DNA of 16,993 nt from Chitinispirillaceae bacterium (GTDB taxonomy: Bacteria; Fibrobacterota; Chitinivibrionia; Chitinivibrionales; Chitinispirillaceae). Of this stretch, positions 8,394-16,993 are shown in pieces. The stretch spans positions 1 through 16,993 of the forward strand of contig JAFGOU010000066.1 in assembly GCA_016926315.1 (NCBI GenBank), read 5' to 3'. The notes below the pieces were generated by a model, which made no database searches, was not told the origin of the DNA, and was given only the letters and a program-made list of their open reading frames with translations. The number at the start of each line of letters is the position of its first letter. Position 1 is the stretch's first letter. Both the position numbers and the translations under genes were made by a program.

Positions 8394-8624
8394 TCAGGAA
8401 CCGAAAAACGCGGCATACCCCGCCACCACGGCCACGGTCACTACAACGATAATGGCCACATGGATCATAATGCCCAGCGGCTTGGCGAAATTCACGGTAT
8501 ACCCCCGCAACCCCGATTTTTTCGGAACGACTATCCGGGAATCCTTGCGGCTCGCATAAAGCGTATAATGCCAGTTTGAGGGATTGTCGTATTCCTGCCG
8601 GTTGATTTCCCCGCATGAGACCAT
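8394..8624 (-). CDS. Small DUF5808 membrane protein
   Basis: 76 residues. Positions ~12-50 match the short DUF5808 pattern: an Asp-Pro-Ser-Asn-Trp start, then an aromatic-rich strand, then VPKKSG, then TVNFAKPLG. A single C-terminal transmembrane helix follows (~52-72), rich in Ile, Val and Ala. The domain is common beside membrane segments in bacterial proteins, but its function is unknown. The start is fixed by AGGAGGA on the minus strand (8631-8637) with 6 nt to the ATG; another ATG at 8631 in a different frame overlaps that RBS. A plus-strand ORF covering much of the same DNA has no homology signal and is rejected. The gene is isolated between the GH31 gene and the helicase operon. Confidence 0.8.
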   Translation of the reverse strand: MVSCGEINRQEYDNPSNWHYTLYASRKDSRIVVPKKSGLRGYTVNFAKPLGIMIHVAIIVVVTVAVVAGYAAFFGS

Positions 8625-8630
8625 TGGGCA

Positions 8631-8637
8631 TCCTCCT
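8631..8637 (-). promoter_or_regulatory. Ribosome binding site of the DUF5808 gene
   Basis: On the minus strand AGGAGGA lies 6 nt before the ATG at 8624. This near-perfect Shine-Dalgarno sequence selects this frame over the overlapping ATG at 8631. Confidence 0.75.
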
Positions 8638-8638
8638 T

Positions 8639-9011
8639 TTTAAAAACGTTGTGCTCTATCGCGAATCGTGGTCCTGAAGTAATGATACCATTCATGCGCT
8701 ATCAATGTATCATAGCAATCGGTTGACGCGGCACTACATTGAAGCTTGCAGGCAGGAGCGCGTCGAGCTCATCCACGGAAAAGTATTTCGCCGAATCTCC
8801 GAGGTCGGTTATTCGGAAGGATCGTCCGCACATGGGGAATCATTTGTGCTGGGTTTTTTATGTGTTCGGGCAGGGTTTCCCGGTTATTTTCAGGGTTCAT
8901 TGACCAGACGATATACTGAGCTATGCGTTCAACCGTCTGATGTGTATTAAATCCTGATGTTATTGCCTAAAACTATATTTACCATAGACTTTTTCTTGCG
9001 GACATCACCAC
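8639..9011. other. AT-richer intergenic region before the defence-like operon
   Basis: No convincing gene; an 81-codon plus-strand ORF (8705-8950) resembles nothing I know. The region separates the divergent DUF5808 and helicase genes and should hold both promoters. GC content falls toward the helicase (about 30% in 8941-9000 by hand count). TATATT at 8974-8979 is the best -10-like element there but lacks a matching -35. An inverted repeat ATGATAC (8682-8688)/GTATCAT (8707-8713) with an 18-nt spacer is a possible operator. The helicase ATG has no clear Shine-Dalgarno sequence, which may mean low or regulated translation initiation for the whole coupled operon. Confidence 0.5.
8682..8713. repeat. 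7-bp inverted repeat, possible operator
   Basis: ATGATAC (8682-8688) and GTATCAT (8707-8713) are perfect inverted arms 25 bp apart start to start, in the divergent promoter region. The spacing would place the arms on roughly similar helical faces, as for a dimeric repressor. No regulator gene is adjacent, so the role is a guess. Confidence 0.3.
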
Positions 9012-12000
9012 ATGGATCAAACCGATCAGAATCAAAAAAAACTTTGCCTGGAGGATTTAGCCCCCGGAATCTCCGTCATCGGTCTTGAACCTTCTGCTGT
9101 AACCACCATTATCGCTATTGTGCCGATCGCAGAAGGCGCGGTCCAGGTTATTTATAAAGATCATAATGGCGTCCTTAAAGACCGTCTGCTTAACCGGTCA
9201 AACGAGGAATCTCTTGCGATTGCCACACAGGAGCGACCATGGTCATTTGACGGTGATGGCGAAGCATTCAAACTCGCTGTCGAAGCGAAACGGATCGATC
9301 TGGCGTTCCTTTTCGACCCCATGATGGCGGTCCACACCTCGAATGTCGAACCGCTTCCGCACCAGATAACCGCCGTGTACGAATCCATGCTACCCCGGCA
9401 GCCACTAAGGTATGTTCTTGCAGACGACCCCGGAGCAGGTAAAACCATTATGGCCGGGCTTTATATACGTGAGCTGATTATGCGTGCCGACGCCCGGCGG
9501 ATAGTTGTTATAGCTCCAGGAAGTCTGGTGGAGCAATGGCGCGATGAGTTATTTGAAAAATTCGGCCTTGAATTTCACATTTTTTCAAAGGAGCTGGAAT
9601 TATCAGCTCCGAGCGGCAACCCCTTTGATAATTACGATCACCTTATTGTCAGGCTCGACCAGATGTCCCGCAGTGTGGAGCTGCAGGAAAAACTGATTCA
9701 ACCTGGCTGGGATCTGGTGATATTCGACGAAGCGCATAAACTGGCGGCGCACTTTTTCGGCTCAAAGCTCGAAAAAACGGCACGCTTCCAGTTTGCGGAA
9801 AAACTCGGCGCCCATACCCGCCACCTCCTGCTGATGACGGCAACGCCGCATAACGGTAAAGAAGAAGATTTTCAGCTCTTCCTGTCGCTCCTCGATTCCG
9901 ACCGGTTTTACGGCAAATTCCGGGACGGAGTCCATAAAGTCGATTGCTCGGACCTTATGCGCCGCATGGTAAAAGAGGATTTGGTGAAGTTCGATGGAAC
10001 ACCCCTTTTCCCGGAACGCCGGGCGTACACAGTCAACTATACGCTCTCGACTATTGAATCCGCTCTTTATGAGGCGGTGACCGACTATGTTAAAACGGAA
10101 ATGGGCAAAGCAGATGAGCTCGACGGCAAACGGAAAAGCTCCATCGGCTTCGCGCTTACCGCGTTACAGCGCCGCCTCGCCTCCAGCCCGGAAGCCATAT
10201 TCCAATCCCTCAAACGCCGCAAGGAACGACTGGAGAGGCGCCAGCGCGAGGAAAAACACGGAATCCGTGGCGAGCAGGTCCTTGCAGAGACACTGGCGGA
10301 TGTCCCGGAAGATGATGACGACCTGGACGCCGAAAGTCAGGAAAATCTCGAAGAAAACCTGGTCGACCAGGCGACGGCATCCCGTACCATCGCGGAACTT
10401 GAAAAGGAAATCCTTATTCTGGGGCGGCTCGAACAGCAGGCCAAAGAGGTCGTTGCATCGGGAAAAGACCGGAAATGGGATGAACTCTCCCGAATAATCC
10501 AGAACGATCCTGCCATGCACGATGCCAGCGGACGGATGCGGAAGATCATCATCTTTTCCGAACATCGTGATACCTTGAACTATCTGCACCAAAGAATTTC
10601 CGGGGTCCTTGGAAACGCCGATGCCATAATAACCATCCACGGCGGGACCCACCGGGATGAACGGCGACGATTACAGGCGCTGTTCCGGTCGGATCCGGAG
10701 GTTCGCGTGCTCGTGGCAACCGATGCCGCGGGCGAAGGCGTTAATCTCCAGAATGCAAATTTAATGGTCAATTATGACCTGCCCTGGAACCCAAACCGCC
10801 TTGAACAACGGTTCGGCAGGATACACCGTATCGGTCAGCAGGAGGTGTGCCACCTCTGGAGCCTGGTTGCCAGGGAGACCCGTGAGGGCGATGTTTACTT
10901 CAGGTTACTTGAAAAACTCAGGGTAGAGAGCGAAGCGCTCAAAGGTCGTGTTTTCGATATACTCGGCGAGGTTTTCGAAGGCGCCAGTTTAAAAGACCTT
11001 TTATTGCAGGCCATCCGCTATGGCGACCAGCCGGAAATTCGCGCCCGTCTCGGAATGCAGGTCGACAGCGCGCTCGATCGCGAAAACATCCGGACGATTC
11101 TCGAACGTAACGCTCTCGCGCAGGAAACCATGAGCGCCGAGCGGTTGTTTGCGGTAAAGGAAGACATGGAAAAAGCCGAAGCCCGGCGATTGCAGCCGTT
11201 CTTTGTGCGCTCTTTTTTCATGAAAGCATTTGCTGCGCTGGGCGGAAGCATCCATCCTCGGGAAGCCGGTCGGTTTGAAATTACCCATGTACCCGCCATT
11301 ATTTGTGAACGCGACCGGCGCATTGCCGGAAGAAACCGCAGGGAACTCGCGCCCGTTCTCAAGCGTTACGAACGCGTCTGCTTCACACGAGAGGCGGTTC
11401 GCCCGCTTGATAAGCCCGGAATACCCTTTGCAACCATGCTCCACCCCGGCCATCCGCTCATGCTTGCCGTGAGCGATTTACTACTTGAACAGCATGGAAA
11501 TTTGCTCCGTCAGGGCACTGTTTTAGTCGACCCAACCGACAATGGCGATGAACCGTATCTGCTTTTTCTTTTAACCCATGAGATTAAATCCGGCAACGAC
11601 CTTGTACTGTCCAAGCGGCTCCAATTCGTCCGGGTTACACCCGACGGGTCAGCCACTTTTGCCGGATGGGCGCCACACCTTGACCTTGAACCTGCCACGC
11701 CGGCAGACCGGGAACTTCTTACCAGTACACTTAATGCCGCCTGGATACGTGCCGATCAGGAACAGCGCGCTCTCTCCCTGGCCGCGGCGAAACTGGTGCC
11801 TGACCACTATAAAGAGATTGCCGTGCGCCGGATCGCCCATGTTGATAAAACGCTAAATGCCGTCCACGAACGACTTACCAAGGAAATCGCTTTTTGGACC
11901 GACCGATGGCTCAAATTAAAAGACGACCTGGAGGCAGGAAAGGACTCCCGTCTTAATCTCGAAAATGCCCGCCGAACCATAGCTGACCTTGAAGGCCGCC

Positions 12001-12554
12001 TGGATAACAGGAAAAAAGAGCTGATGTCCATGCGCCATGTCACTTCTGCGACACCGGTTGCACTCGGCGGCGCCCTGGTTGTTCCAGTGGGGTTGTTGCA
12101 GCGCCTTCGTGGAGACGGACCTGGTGAAGACGGTTTCGCCTTTTCCACCGATCCTGCCGCGCGGTCCCGGATTGAAATACTCGCCATGGATGCGGTGCGC
12201 CGCGCCGAAGAGGCGCAAGGCTGCTGCGTGGTTGACGTATCCGCGCAGAAATGCGGATGGGACCTGACTTCCTATCCTCCCTCTGTAAGCGGAAAACAAC
12301 CTGAGGCACGACATATCGAAGTCAAAGGACGCATTAAAGGCGCCGGTACGGTCACCATCTCACGAAATGAAATGCTCTATGCGCTCAACCAGGCCGATAA
12401 ATTTTTATTAGCCATCGTGCTGGTGGGTGAAAATGATGCCGTGGAAGGACCGTACTACCTGAAAAACCCATTTGATGCTGAACCGGGTTGGGGAGTGTCG
12501 TCGATTAATTATAATCTGTCTGATCTACTTAACCGGGTAAAAGGCAATCAATGA
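9012..12554 (+). CDS. SNF2-like helicase with C-terminal DUF3883 (NOV_C) nuclease-like domain; DISARM DrmD-type
   Basis: 1180 residues. The superfamily 2 core has Walker A DDPGAGKT (138-145), Walker B DEAH (239-242), motif III TATPH (276-280) and motif [13 protein letters not shown] (599-609). An acidic, charged insert (~400-470) separates the two RecA lobes. A helical coiled region (~930-1005) leads to DUF3883 at ~1050-1165. There GWDL (Asp1084) and HIEVKGR (Glu1103, Lys1105) give the D...ExK spacing of PD-(D/E)xK nucleases, a fold proposed for this family. By family it is a DNA translocase/helicase of the kind found in DISARM (DrmD) and DUF1156-linked phage-defence loci; activity on foreign DNA is inferred. 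It is the first gene of an ATGA-coupled operon with the DUF4062-ATPase and the methyltransferase. No clear RBS precedes the ATG, and other start codons were not better. Confidence 0.88.
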   Translation: MDQTDQNQKKLCLEDLAPGISVIGLEPSAVTTIIAIVPIAEGAVQVIYKDHNGVLKDRLLNRSNEESLAIATQERPWSFDGDGEAFKLAVEAKRIDLAFLFDPMMAVHTSNVEPLPHQITAVYESMLPRQPLRYVLADDPGAGKTIMAGLYIRELIMRADARRIVVIAPGSLVEQWRDELFEKFGLEFHIFSKELELSAPSGNPFDNYDHLIVRLDQMSRSVELQEKLIQPGWDLVIFDEAHKLAAHFFGSKLEKTARFQFAEKLGAHTRHLLLMTATPHNGKEEDFQLFLSLLDSDRFYGKFRDGVHKVDCSDLMRRMVKEDLVKFDGTPLFPERRAYTVNYTLSTIESALYEAVTDYVKTEMGKADELDGKRKSSIGFALTALQRRLASSPEAIFQSLKRRKERLERRQREEKHGIRGEQVLAETLADVPEDDDDLDAESQENLEENLVDQATASRTIAELEKEILILGRLEQQAKEVVASGKDRKWDELSRIIQNDPAMHDASGRMRKIIIFSEHRDTLNYLHQRISGVLGNADAIITIHGGTHRDERRRLQALFRSDPEVRVLVATDAAGEGVNLQNANLMVNYDLPWNPNRLEQRFGRIHRIGQQEVCHLWSLVARETREGDVYFRLLEKLRVESEALKGRVFDILGEVFEGASLKDLLLQAIRYGDQPEIRARLGMQVDSALDRENIRTILERNALAQETMSAERLFAVKEDMEKAEARRLQPFFVRSFFMKAFAALGGSIHPREAGRFEITHVPAIICERDRRIAGRNRRELAPVLKRYERVCFTREAVRPLDKPGIPFATMLHPGHPLMLAVSDLLLEQHGNLLRQGTVLVDPTDNGDEPYLLFLLTHEIKSGNDLVLSKRLQFVRVTPDGSATFAGWAPHLDLEPATPADRELLTSTLNAAWIRADQEQRALSLAAAKLVPDHYKEIAVRRIAHVDKTLNAVHERLTKEIAFWTDRWLKLKDDLEAGKDSRLNLENARRTIADLEGRLDNRKKELMSMRHVTSATPVALGGALVVPVGLLQRLRGDGPGEDGFAFSTDPAARSRIEILAMDAVRRAEEAQGCCVVDVSAQKCGWDLTSYPPSVSGKQPEARHIEVKGRIKGAGTVTISRNEMLYALNQADKFLLAIVLVGENDAVEGPYYLKNPFDAEPGWGVSSINYNLSDLLNRVKGNQ

Positions 12555-14455
12555 ACACCGCACGCATGATGACGATTTTCGTTTCAAGCGTCCAGAAAGA
12601 GCTGGCCGAAGAACGTCGCGCGCTTAAATCGTTTGTTAATGAAGACGCGCTCCTGCGACAGTTCTTCAACGTGTTTCTTTTCGAGGATCAACCGGCATCC
12701 GACCATCGCGCCGACGAGGTCTACATCGCCGAGGTGGACCGCTGTGCCGTATATGTGGGATTGTTCGGCAATGAATATGGCTACGAAAACACCGAAGGCA
12801 TATCACCGACAGAGCGGGAATTTACGCGCGCTACCGAATCGGGAAAACCCCGCCTCATCTTTGTGAAGGGGATTGACGACGATGCACGCCATCCCAAAAT
12901 GCAGCAGCTGATCCGAAAGGCCGGCGACCAGCTCATCCGGCGCCGGTTCAACGGGACATCAGAATTAACCTCCCAGGTCTACGCAAGCCTTGTGGATATT
13001 CTTCAGGAGCGTGGTATCATCAGAAATCGGCCGTTCGACGATACGGTGTGCCACGATGCAACAATGAAGGACATTGACGATGCCGCCGTAACCGCATTCG
13101 TCCGAAAAGCTCGAAGCGAGCGGCAGTTTCCGTTCGACCCAAGTACACCGGTGAGCGAAGTGCTTACACATCTCGGCCTGCTCAGGGAGAACGTCCTCAC
13201 CAATGCCGCGGTCCTTCTCTTTGGCCGCAATCCGCAGAAGTTTATTCCCTGTGCGGAAGTTCGCTGCATGCATTTTCACGGCACCGAAATCCAGCGCCCC
13301 GCCCCCTTTTACCGGATTTTCAAAGACACGCTCTTTTCGCAAGTCGATCAGGCCACAAACTTTGTTCTATCCGTTACGAACATCAGCGTCGGGACCCGCG
13401 CGTTGAGCAACCAGGCCCCGGTCACACCGGAGATACCGCCCGATGTCATCCGTGAAGCAGTTGTCAACGCCATAGCCCACCGCGATTATACCTCCGGCGC
13501 CGCTATCCAGGTTGCGGTCTTTTCCGATCGCGTTGAAGTGTGGAACCCGGGAGAACTCATCCCGCCGCTTACCCCGGAGAGCCTGCGCCACGCACACCGT
13601 TCCATCGCACGGAACCATCGTATTTGTGAAGCACTGTTCCTGGCCGGCAACATCGAAAAATACGGTACCGGCACCATCATGATGATCCGTGAAAGCCTCG
13701 CCCACTCACTCCCGGAACCACAGTTCCAGCAGCGCGGCGGCGAGTTCTCCGCGGTCATAGGCCGGGACTGGCTTACCGAGCGAGTGCTCCGCGACCTGAA
13801 CCTGAACGGCCGACAGTACAAGGCAGTTGGAATCGTAAAACAGGGCGGTAAAATTGACAATAATGAATATCAAAAATTGTTCAACGTCTCCAAGCCGACT
13901 GCGTCCCGGGATTTGGACGGCCTTGTTGACATAGGGGCATTTGCGCAAATTGGGACTACCGGCAAAGGAACCTATTATGTTCTAGCCGCCAAAGGACTCA
14001 TAAAAAGTTCTATCTCCGATGCGCCTGCAATGGGCTCACAAAGGGCTCAAAGGGCTCATGATAACAACCAGGAGAGCGGCAAGGCAATGAAAGCGATTGC
14101 TCATAATTGTATTAAAAAACAACGTGTTACAAAACAATATAAGGAAAAGAAAGAGGCTGACAAGCGCCGAACCGGCACCAAGTCAAAACAAAATAGGCAC
14201 CAAGTCACGACCCAGTCGGCACTAAGTCGGCACCAAGTCGAAATTCTCTCTAACTGCTTAAAAGAAAGCGACATAGTAAGATTGATGAGGATCGCCGGCA
14301 GGTCTGACCGCACCAAGTTCAGGCACCAAGTCCTTAATCCCCTTATTGAGGCTGGACTGGTCGAGATGACCATACCGGATAAGCCGACGAGCAGTAATCA
14401 AAAATATCGGACCACGGATAAGGGTCGGGCGTGGCTCGCGGAAAGAGATAAATGA
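12551..14455 (+). CDS. DUF4062-GHKL ATPase-winged-helix fusion protein in the defence-like operon
   Basis: 634 residues. Residues 5-~105 match DUF4062, opening with [15 protein letters not shown], with [10 protein letters not shown] (69-78) and the PTEREFTRA stretch (86-94). This is a Rossmann-like domain related to TIR-type folds and also found at the N-terminus of NLR-like proteins. Residues ~160-405 match RecG/AlbA-associated ATP-binding proteins: [12 protein letters not shown] (217-228), then the GHKL ATPase motifs [12 protein letters not shown] (Asn306), WNPGEL (331-336) and YGTGT (371-375). A winged helix follows (~415-480), then a Lys/Arg/Gln-rich linker (~490-562) and a final winged helix (~562-630). 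The usual N-terminal AlbA_2/Schlafen DNA-binding domain is absent and DUF4062 is in its place. The start overlaps the helicase stop (ATGA) and the stop overlaps the methyltransferase start. It is likely a sensor or regulator, possibly an effector; no function is established. Confidence 0.85.
   Translation: MNTARMMTIFVSSVQKELAEERRALKSFVNEDALLRQFFNVFLFEDQPASDHRADEVYIAEVDRCAVYVGLFGNEYGYENTEGISPTEREFTRATESGKPRLIFVKGIDDDARHPKMQQLIRKAGDQLIRRRFNGTSELTSQVYASLVDILQERGIIRNRPFDDTVCHDATMKDIDDAAVTAFVRKARSERQFPFDPSTPVSEVLTHLGLLRENVLTNAAVLLFGRNPQKFIPCAEVRCMHFHGTEIQRPAPFYRIFKDTLFSQVDQATNFVLSVTNISVGTRALSNQAPVTPEIPPDVIREAVVNAIAHRDYTSGAAIQVAVFSDRVEVWNPGELIPPLTPESLRHAHRSIARNHRICEALFLAGNIEKYGTGTIMMIRESLAHSLPEPQFQQRGGEFSAVIGRDWLTERVLRDLNLNGRQYKAVGIVKQGGKIDNNEYQKLFNVSKPTASRDLDGLVDIGAFAQIGTTGKGTYYVLAAKGLIKSSISDAPAMGSQRAQRAHDNNQESGKAMKAIAHNCIKKQRVTKQYKEKKEADKRRTGTKSKQNRHQVTTQSALSRHQVEILSNCLKESDIVRLMRIAGRSDRTKFRHQVLNPLIEAGLVEMTIPDKPTSSNQKYRTTDKGRAWLAERDK
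14032..14058 (+). repeat. Three short GGGCTCA repeats in the linker of the DUF4062-ATPase gene
   Basis: GGGCTCA occurs at 14032-14038, 14043-14049 and 14052-14058, with start spacings of 11 and 9 bp. They encode parts of the Gly-Ser-Gln-Arg-Ala-Gln-Arg-Ala-His stretch. A related GGACTCA lies at 13994-14000. The spacings are not multiples of three, so the copies are read in different frames, as in the larger repeat just downstream. Confidence 0.7.
14174..14239 (+). repeat. 11-bp minisatellite (GGCACCAAGTC) inside the coding sequence
   Basis: Six consecutive 11-bp units fill 14174-14239. Units 1, 3 and 6 are identical (GGCACCAAGTC at 14174, 14196, 14229). Unit 5 (14218) has one change, unit 4 (14207) keeps 7 of 11 bases and unit 2 (14185) is degenerate. 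Two more copies lie downstream at 14309 (two changes) and 14322 (perfect). Because 11 is not divisible by three, the same DNA word is read as Gly-Thr-Lys-Ser, Ser-Ala-Leu-Ser or Arg-His-Gln-Val. Gain or loss of one unit would shift the frame of the C-terminal winged helix and affect coupling to the next gene. Confidence 0.88.
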
Positions 14456-16993
14456 CCTCCGAATACCCCATAAAATCTCCCCGAAAACTCATCGAAGTGG
14501 CGCTGCCGCTGGATGCGATTAATGAGGCATGCGCTTATGAAAAGATGCCGGGGATTGGAGCGCATCCAAGGGGGATTCATTTATGGTGGGCAAGGCGGCC
14601 TCTTGCTGCTGCTCGTGCGATCATATTCGCCCAACTTGTTAATGATCCAGGATATCAGCAGGGCGGTGGGTTTCGATACGGAAAAAATAAAAAAGATGCA
14701 GCAGAGGAACGTAAACGACTTTTTACGATAATTGAGGATCTTGTAAAATGGGAAAATACCACCAACGAAGAGGTGCTGGAAAGCGCACGGGCAGAAATTC
14801 GCCGCTCGTGGCGCGAAGTATGCGAGCTGAACAAGGACCATCCCCAGGCCGCCGAGCTGTTCAACCCGGATAAGCTCCCTGCCCTGCACGACCCCTTTGC
14901 CGGTGGCGGCGCGATCCCGCTCGAAGCGCAGCGCCTCGGACTCGAAGCTTATGCCTCTGACCTTAACCCGGTCGCTGTGCTCATCAATAAAGCCATGATC
15001 GAAATCCCGCCCAAGTTCGCTGGGCGCGAGCCGGTGAATCCCGAATGGCGCAATAAACCATACGGTGAGAAAATGGGCAGAAAGTGGCCCGGAGCGACAG
15101 GCTTGGCCGAAGATGTGCGATACTATGGAAAATGGATGCGGGATGAGGCGTTTAAACGCATCGGACATCTCTACCCGCCTGTGGAAATAACTGGGGAAAT
15201 GGCGAAAGAGAGATCCGACTTAAAACCGCTGATCGGAAAGAAACGGACGGTTATTGCATGGTTGTGGGCAAGGACGGTAAAGAGTCCAAATCCGGCATTT
15301 ACCCATGTCGATGTTCCCCTTATTTCTAATTTTATCCTCGCCAATAAAAAAGGACAGGAGTCTTACATTCAACCAATCGTTGAAGGGGATAGTTACCAGT
15401 TTGTTGTGAAAAACGGGACACCACCGGAAGATGCTGTCTCTGGAACAAAGGCAAGTGGGCGAGGTGCAAATTTTCGTTGTCTCGTCTCTGGTGTACCTAT
15501 ATCCGCAGATTACATAAGAGAAGAAGCTCAAGCTGGACGTATGGGCCAACGTTTAATGGCCATTGTAATAGAAGGACAACGCCGCCGCTTATATGTATCA
15601 CCAACCAAAGAAGCCGAGGATATGGCATGTTCTGCCGCGCCAACATGGAAACCTGATGTAGTGTTTTTTCAACAGGCGCTTGGGTTTCGTGTTGGAAACT
15701 ACGGTATGTCAAAATGGTCTGACCTGTTCACTCCGCGGCAACTGGTAGCATTGACAACCTTTAGTGATCTGGTAGGTGAAGTGAAAGAACATATTAACAC
15801 GGACTCGATAGCTATCGGGATGTTAAAAACAGAAAAAGACCTTGAAGCAGGAGGCGCGGGTGCTAATGCGTACGCCGAAGCTGTTAGCATATATATGGCT
15901 TTTGTTGTTGACAGATGCGCAGATTTTGTGAGCTCACTCTGCGGTTGGTCATGCTCTAATCAAAAAGTTATGCACCTATTTGGAAAGCAGACACTTTCGA
16001 TGACTTGGGATTTTGCTGAAGCCGCAATACTTTCTAATACTGTCGGTGGCTTTGGTCCTGCGGCTGAGTATATTGCTGATTGTGTTGAAAAATTAGTACC
16101 TACATCTATAGGATTTTCTATTCAAGCAGACGCGCAGACGCAGAAACTTTCCTACCAGAAATTCATTTCCACCGATCCGCCATATTATGACAATATTGGT
16201 TACGCCGACCTTTCTGATTTTTTTTATGTATGGCTTCGCCGGTCTTTGCGATCAATGTTTCCCTCCATCCTTTCCACAATAACCGTCCCCAAAGTCGAAG
16301 AGCTGGTGGCGACACCAGATCGTCACGGCACAAAAGAGGATGCTGAAAAATTTTTTCTCGACGGAATGACCAAAGCCATCCACAATTTCGGGACCTTGTC
16401 ACACCCAGAGGGTCCTGTTACTATTTACTATGCATTCAAACAAGCAGACACAAGTGACATTGTCGGCACATCTTCTACTGGATGGGAAACTTTTCTAACC
16501 GCAGTCCTGCGCGCTGGCTTTGCCATTGTCGGAACTTGGCCTCTTCGTAGCGAACAGGAGTTCCGAATGAGAAACATGGGTTCAAACGCCCTCGCCTCCT
16601 CCATCGTTCTCGTCTGCCGCAAGCGTCCAAAAGATGCCCCCGCCATCTCCCGCCGCGAATTCCTCCGCGAGCTCAATACCGTCCTTCCCGAAGCTCTTGA
16701 CGAAATGACCAAAGGATCAGGCGACGACCGGTCGCCTGTAGCGCCGGTCGATCTTTCCCAGGCAATCATCGGGCCGGGCATGGCGGTGTTTTCAAAATAT
16801 TCGGCAGTACTCGAAGCGGACGGAACGTCCATGTCTGTCCGGACGGCTCTCCAGCTCATCAACAGGTTCCTTGCCGAAGACGATTTTGACCCTGACACGC
16901 AGTTCTGCCTGCACTGGTTCGAGCAGAACGGTTGGAAGGAAGGGCCGTTTGGCGATGCGGATACGCTCTCACGGGCCAAGGGCACGAGCGTGG
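14452..16993 (+). CDS. DUF1156 DNA adenine methyltransferase, 3' end beyond the window
   Basis: The frame is open from ATG 14452 to the right edge (847 codons, no stop); the start overlaps the previous stop (ATGA). DUF1156 spans about residues 6-75 with the hallmark [14 protein letters not shown] (38-51). SAM-binding motif I is DPFAGGG (147-153), with Asp170 after the second strand. The catalytic motif IV is DPPYYD (575-580), typical of N6-adenine methylases. More than 400 residues separate the two motifs and probably hold target recognition. Family comparison from memory suggests many relatives have a zinc-ribbon-like CPNPAC...CLxC region; here Ser278, Phe283, Cys343 and Ser346 occupy those places, so metal binding is doubtful. 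The middle of the gene is clearly AT-richer than its ends. It probably marks host DNA as self in the operon's system. About 100 or more residues are likely missing. Confidence 0.88.
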   Translation, partial: MTSEYPIKSPRKLIEVALPLDAINEACAYEKMPGIGAHPRGIHLWWARRPLAAARAIIFAQLVNDPGYQQGGGFRYGKNKKDAAEERKRLFTIIEDLVKWENTTNEEVLESARAEIRRSWREVCELNKDHPQAAELFNPDKLPALHDPFAGGGAIPLEAQRLGLEAYASDLNPVAVLINKAMIEIPPKFAGREPVNPEWRNKPYGEKMGRKWPGATGLAEDVRYYGKWMRDEAFKRIGHLYPPVEITGEMAKERSDLKPLIGKKRTVIAWLWARTVKSPNPAFTHVDVPLISNFILANKKGQESYIQPIVEGDSYQFVVKNGTPPEDAVSGTKASGRGANFRCLVSGVPISADYIREEAQAGRMGQRLMAIVIEGQRRRLYVSPTKEAEDMACSAAPTWKPDVVFFQQALGFRVGNYGMSKWSDLFTPRQLVALTTFSDLVGEVKEHINTDSIAIGMLKTEKDLEAGGAGANAYAEAVSIYMAFVVDRCADFVSSLCGWSCSNQKVMHLFGKQTLSMTWDFAEAAILSNTVGGFGPAAEYIADCVEKLVPTSIGFSIQADAQTQKLSYQKFISTDPPYYDNIGYADLSDFFYVWLRRSLRSMFPSILSTITVPKVEELVATPDRHGTKEDAEKFFLDGMTKAIHNFGTLSHPEGPVTIYYAFKQADTSDIVGTSSTGWETFLTAVLRAGFAIVGTWPLRSEQEFRMRNMGSNALASSIVLVCRKRPKDAPAISRREFLRELNTVLPEALDEMTKGSGDDRSPVAPVDLSQAIIGPGMAVFSKYSAVLEADGTSMSVRTALQLINRFLAEDDFDPDTQFCLHWFEQNGWKEGPFGDADTLSRAKGTSV
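15240..16200 (+). other. AT-rich central segment of the methyltransferase gene
   Basis: Hand counts of 60-base lines give about 38-48% GC for most of this stretch (40% at 15361, 43% at 15661, 38% at 15961 and 16081), with a local exception near 15841 (53%). The flanks are much higher: 75% at 14881 and 62% at 16621. The reading frame is unbroken. The segment matches the interval between SAM motif I and DPPY, where target-recognition sequence is expected, so it may have been exchanged by recombination. The boundaries are approximate. Confidence 0.65.

Noticed and set aside
8103..8579. 158-codon plus-strand ORF, and a nested 101-codon ORF from 8254
   Set aside because: Both overlap the DUF5808 gene in antisense; neither has a recognisable domain, whereas the minus-strand gene has a domain match, a membrane helix and a strong RBS.
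8705..8950. 81-codon plus-strand ORF in the gap before the helicase
   Set aside because: No RBS, no recognisable domain, and it sits in what should be promoter DNA.
9432..9455. GAGKT Walker A in place of the usual SNF2 GLGKT as a defect
   Set aside because: DDPGAGKT is, as I recall, the normal form in this DrmD-like helicase family, so it is not a sign of inactivation.
14174..14332. GGCACCAAGTC copies as a CRISPR array or replication iterons
   Set aside because: Units are only 11 bp and tandem rather than separated by unique spacers, and they lie inside a conserved coding sequence with no cas or rep gene nearby.
1..16993. tRNA, rRNA, insertion sequences or integrase genes
   Set aside because: I saw no tRNA-like cloverleaf, rRNA stretch, transposase or integrase motif, or long terminal inverted repeats, so island borders cannot be set from mobile-element evidence.

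Overview
The window looks like a bacterial chromosome segment of moderately high GC content. The organism is probably Gram-negative and environmental. The phylum cannot be fixed from this sequence: the large MASE1/PAS hybrid kinase, the secreted GH31 glycosidase with a C-terminal tail that may be a sorting signal, and the membrane-embedded patatin-like protein would suit Fibrobacterota/Chitinivibrionia-like, Spirochaetota or Desulfobacterota-type lineages, and I hold this loosely.

Layout. (1) 1-302: C-terminal end of a chymotrypsin-fold serine protease, closed by a good intrinsic terminator. (2) 513-5420, plus strand: a 932-residue hybrid sensor histidine kinase, then a membrane patatin-like phospholipase that begins 28 nt after it. 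The patatin frame is broken near its end by an exact 5-bp tandem duplication, so the family's C-terminal region is a separate overlapping ORF. (3) 5502-7979, minus strand: a secreted GH31 alpha-glycosidase. (4) 8394-8624, minus strand: a small DUF5808 membrane protein, flanked by two non-coding gaps of about 0.4 kb. (5) 9012 to the right edge, plus strand: three large genes joined by ATGA stop/start overlaps. They are an SNF2-like helicase with a C-terminal DUF3883 (NOV_C, nuclease-like) domain, a DUF4062-GHKL ATPase-winged-helix protein, and a DUF1156 DNA adenine methyltransferase that runs off the window.

Region 5 is the most interesting part. The combination of helicase/translocase, putative nuclease, modification methylase and an ATP-binding protein with a TIR-like N-terminal domain has the logic of a DISARM/BREX-like anti-phage system. 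Its closest relatives appear to be DUF1156-DUF499-helicase loci, and a DUF499 ATPase gene would be expected just past the right edge. Unusual points are the DUF4062-GHKL fusion placed inside the operon, an 11-bp minisatellite in its linker whose copies fall in all three reading frames, and a sharp drop in GC within the middle of the methyltransferase.
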